This document shows positions 63,158 to 64,000 of a stretch of DNA of 64,000 nt, one piece after another (the first letter of the stretch is position 1; each line of letters starts with the position of its first letter). The stretch comes from Tenacibaculum pacificus (lineage in GTDB: Bacteria; Bacteroidota; Bacteroidia; Flavobacteriales; Flavobacteriaceae): assembly GCF_027941775.1 (NCBI RefSeq), contig NZ_CP115917.1, positions 2,709,001-2,773,000 of the forward strand, read 5' to 3'. A program made the position numbers and the translations under genes. The notes beneath the pieces were generated by a model. That model made no database searches. It was not told where the DNA came from and worked only from the letters and a program-made list of their open reading frames with translations.

Positions 63158-64000
63158 TTAGTTAATTGTTACAATTGATCTTCTATTTTTTGCTCTCCCT
63201 TCTTTAGTAGCATTAGTTGCTATAGGAGTTGTTTCACCTTTAGAAACGGTATTAATTCTTGTTTTTATTATTCCACTTCTTGTAAAATATTCTTTAATAA
63301 ATTCAGCTCTTTGTTTACCTATAACTAAATTTCTACTAGCACTTCCTGTATTATCTGTATGTCCAGTAATTAAACAAAATGAATTATCTACCTTATCTAA
63401 ATAAGTAGATATGTTTACTATTTTTCTACGCTGATTATGTGAGAAATTTAATGTTGTTTTTCCACTATTAAAGTTTAATAATAATGGGTTTGATTCTATT
63501 TCTTTAATAATTGAATTTATTAATTTAGAATAATCTTTTGATTTTCCAACACTTAATTTTAAAGGTGTTTTCATAACATTATTTTCATCAACAATCATAT
63601 TATCATCTAATTTACCTTCAATATCAATTATTTTTGTAGGTATTCCTTGACCAGCTACGTAATTTTTAAACGAAATAGCTCTAGCCATTCCTATGTTAGG
63701 AAAAATAGAATTGTTAACCTCATCACTAGTATAATAACCTGTAATAGATAATGATTTTTCATTTTCTTTCGCTAAAAAATCTTTTAACTTACCAATTTTA
63801 GAATTTAACTCACCCGATATTGGTGATGAAAAATTTATACTTGATTTATTAAACTTTACTCCATCATTTAAGGGTATTCCAATAGTACCATTAGCATTAT
63901 ATGTACCAAAAGATAGTGTAGGTTGCTTATCAACTACTACTTCAACTTTTTTGGGTATTTTTTCATTTTTTTTAATTTCTTTTTTACAACAACAAAATTT
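63158..64000 (-). CDS. OmpA family protein (5' end beyond the window)
   Basis: The C-terminal OmpA domain (about the last 125 residues) has the peptidoglycan-binding motif ITGHTDNTGSASRNLVIGKQ and ends with GRAKNRRSIVTIN. The same frame stays open to the right edge of the window, through a Lys-rich stretch with CCCKKEIKK; the Met at 63688 is internal, so the real start lies further on. OmpA-like proteins anchor the outer membrane or a complex to the wall. Here it shares a transcript with the helix-hairpin-helix protein. Confidence 0.85.
   Translation of the reverse strand, partial: KFCCCKKEIKKNEKIPKKVEVVVDKQPTLSFGTYNANGTIGIPLNDGVKFNKSSINFSSPISGELNSKIGKLKDFLAKENEKSLSITGYYTSDEVNNSIFPNIGMARAISFKNYVAGQGIPTKIIDIEGKLDDNMIVDENNVMKTPLKLSVGKSKDYSKLINSIIKEIESNPLLLNFNSGKTTLNFSHNQRRKIVNISTYLDKVDNSFCLITGHTDNTGSASRNLVIGKQRAEFIKEYFTRSGIIKTRINTVSKGETTPIATNATKEGRAKNRRSIVTIN

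Overview
This AT-rich window, with lipoproteins of the form MKK...SC, TAnnTTTG-type -7 promoter boxes and few recognisable Shine-Dalgarno sites, looks like a chromosomal segment of a marine Flavobacteriaceae bacterium (Tenacibaculum/Polaribacter-like). Markers of that group include the gliding/type IX secretion genes porW(sprE) and gldH, the order porW - bactofilin - atpZ - DUF6168 - atpBEFHA, a three-gene type B succinate dehydrogenase, and families common in this group (DUF4837, DUF3109, LysM lytic transglycosylase). The genus is an inference. There is no prophage, insertion sequence or CRISPR array; nearly everything is core or lineage-specific chromosome.

Layout. 1-7.5 kb (minus): F1Fo ATP synthase genes with upstream assembly genes, bactofilin and porW, which is split by a frameshift. 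7.8-19.5 kb (minus): a run of scoA-scoB-small membrane protein-xth-mltD-DUF4837, then ricT-gldH-PBP1A, then glnS. 19.6-29.7 kb (minus): secreted or lipoprotein enzymes (intradiol-dioxygenase-like, ClpP-like, an unrecognised protein with an EExxHxxxH motif, M1 and S8 peptidases, an MBL hydrolase, a Ppx/GppA-like lipoprotein), an AraC regulator, tRNA-Cys and folB. 29.8-35.8 kb (plus): rimK with an aspartoacylase-like partner, a DEAD-box helicase, aminopeptidase P and an alpha/beta hydrolase. 35.8-38.4 kb: a cupredoxin-like protein, a 39-residue Cys-rich protein, four tandem promoter-terminator units that look like small RNA genes, and an AraC regulator. 38.5-49.3 kb: corA, mscS, sdhCAB, M28 peptidase, a LytS/LytTR pair, a compact FAD oxidoreductase, marC and a DUF3109 gene. 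49.5-53.7 kb (minus): nrdA, nrdB and thioredoxin. 53.8-64 kb: prolyl oligopeptidase, an ABC ATPase, a GreA/GreB-like factor, lipoproteins, a short-chain dehydrogenase, a K+ channel, an AlbA_2-type protein, and a helix-hairpin-helix membrane protein next to an OmpA-family protein that runs off the end.

The most unusual signal is the 36.56-37.50 kb array. Four units share an upstream 25-bp element, a TAnnTTTG-like promoter, a conserved start region, a variable middle (two copies with paired C-runs) and an almost invariant terminator hairpin. No open reading frame is conserved across them, so I read them as a paralogous small-RNA family. Other points are a long inverted repeat that ends four bases before the porW start codon, a three-copy dispersed palindromic element whose inner stem differs by compensating changes, and five genes broken by one-base indels, mostly in A/T runs. 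The last pattern may reflect sequencing error rather than gene death.
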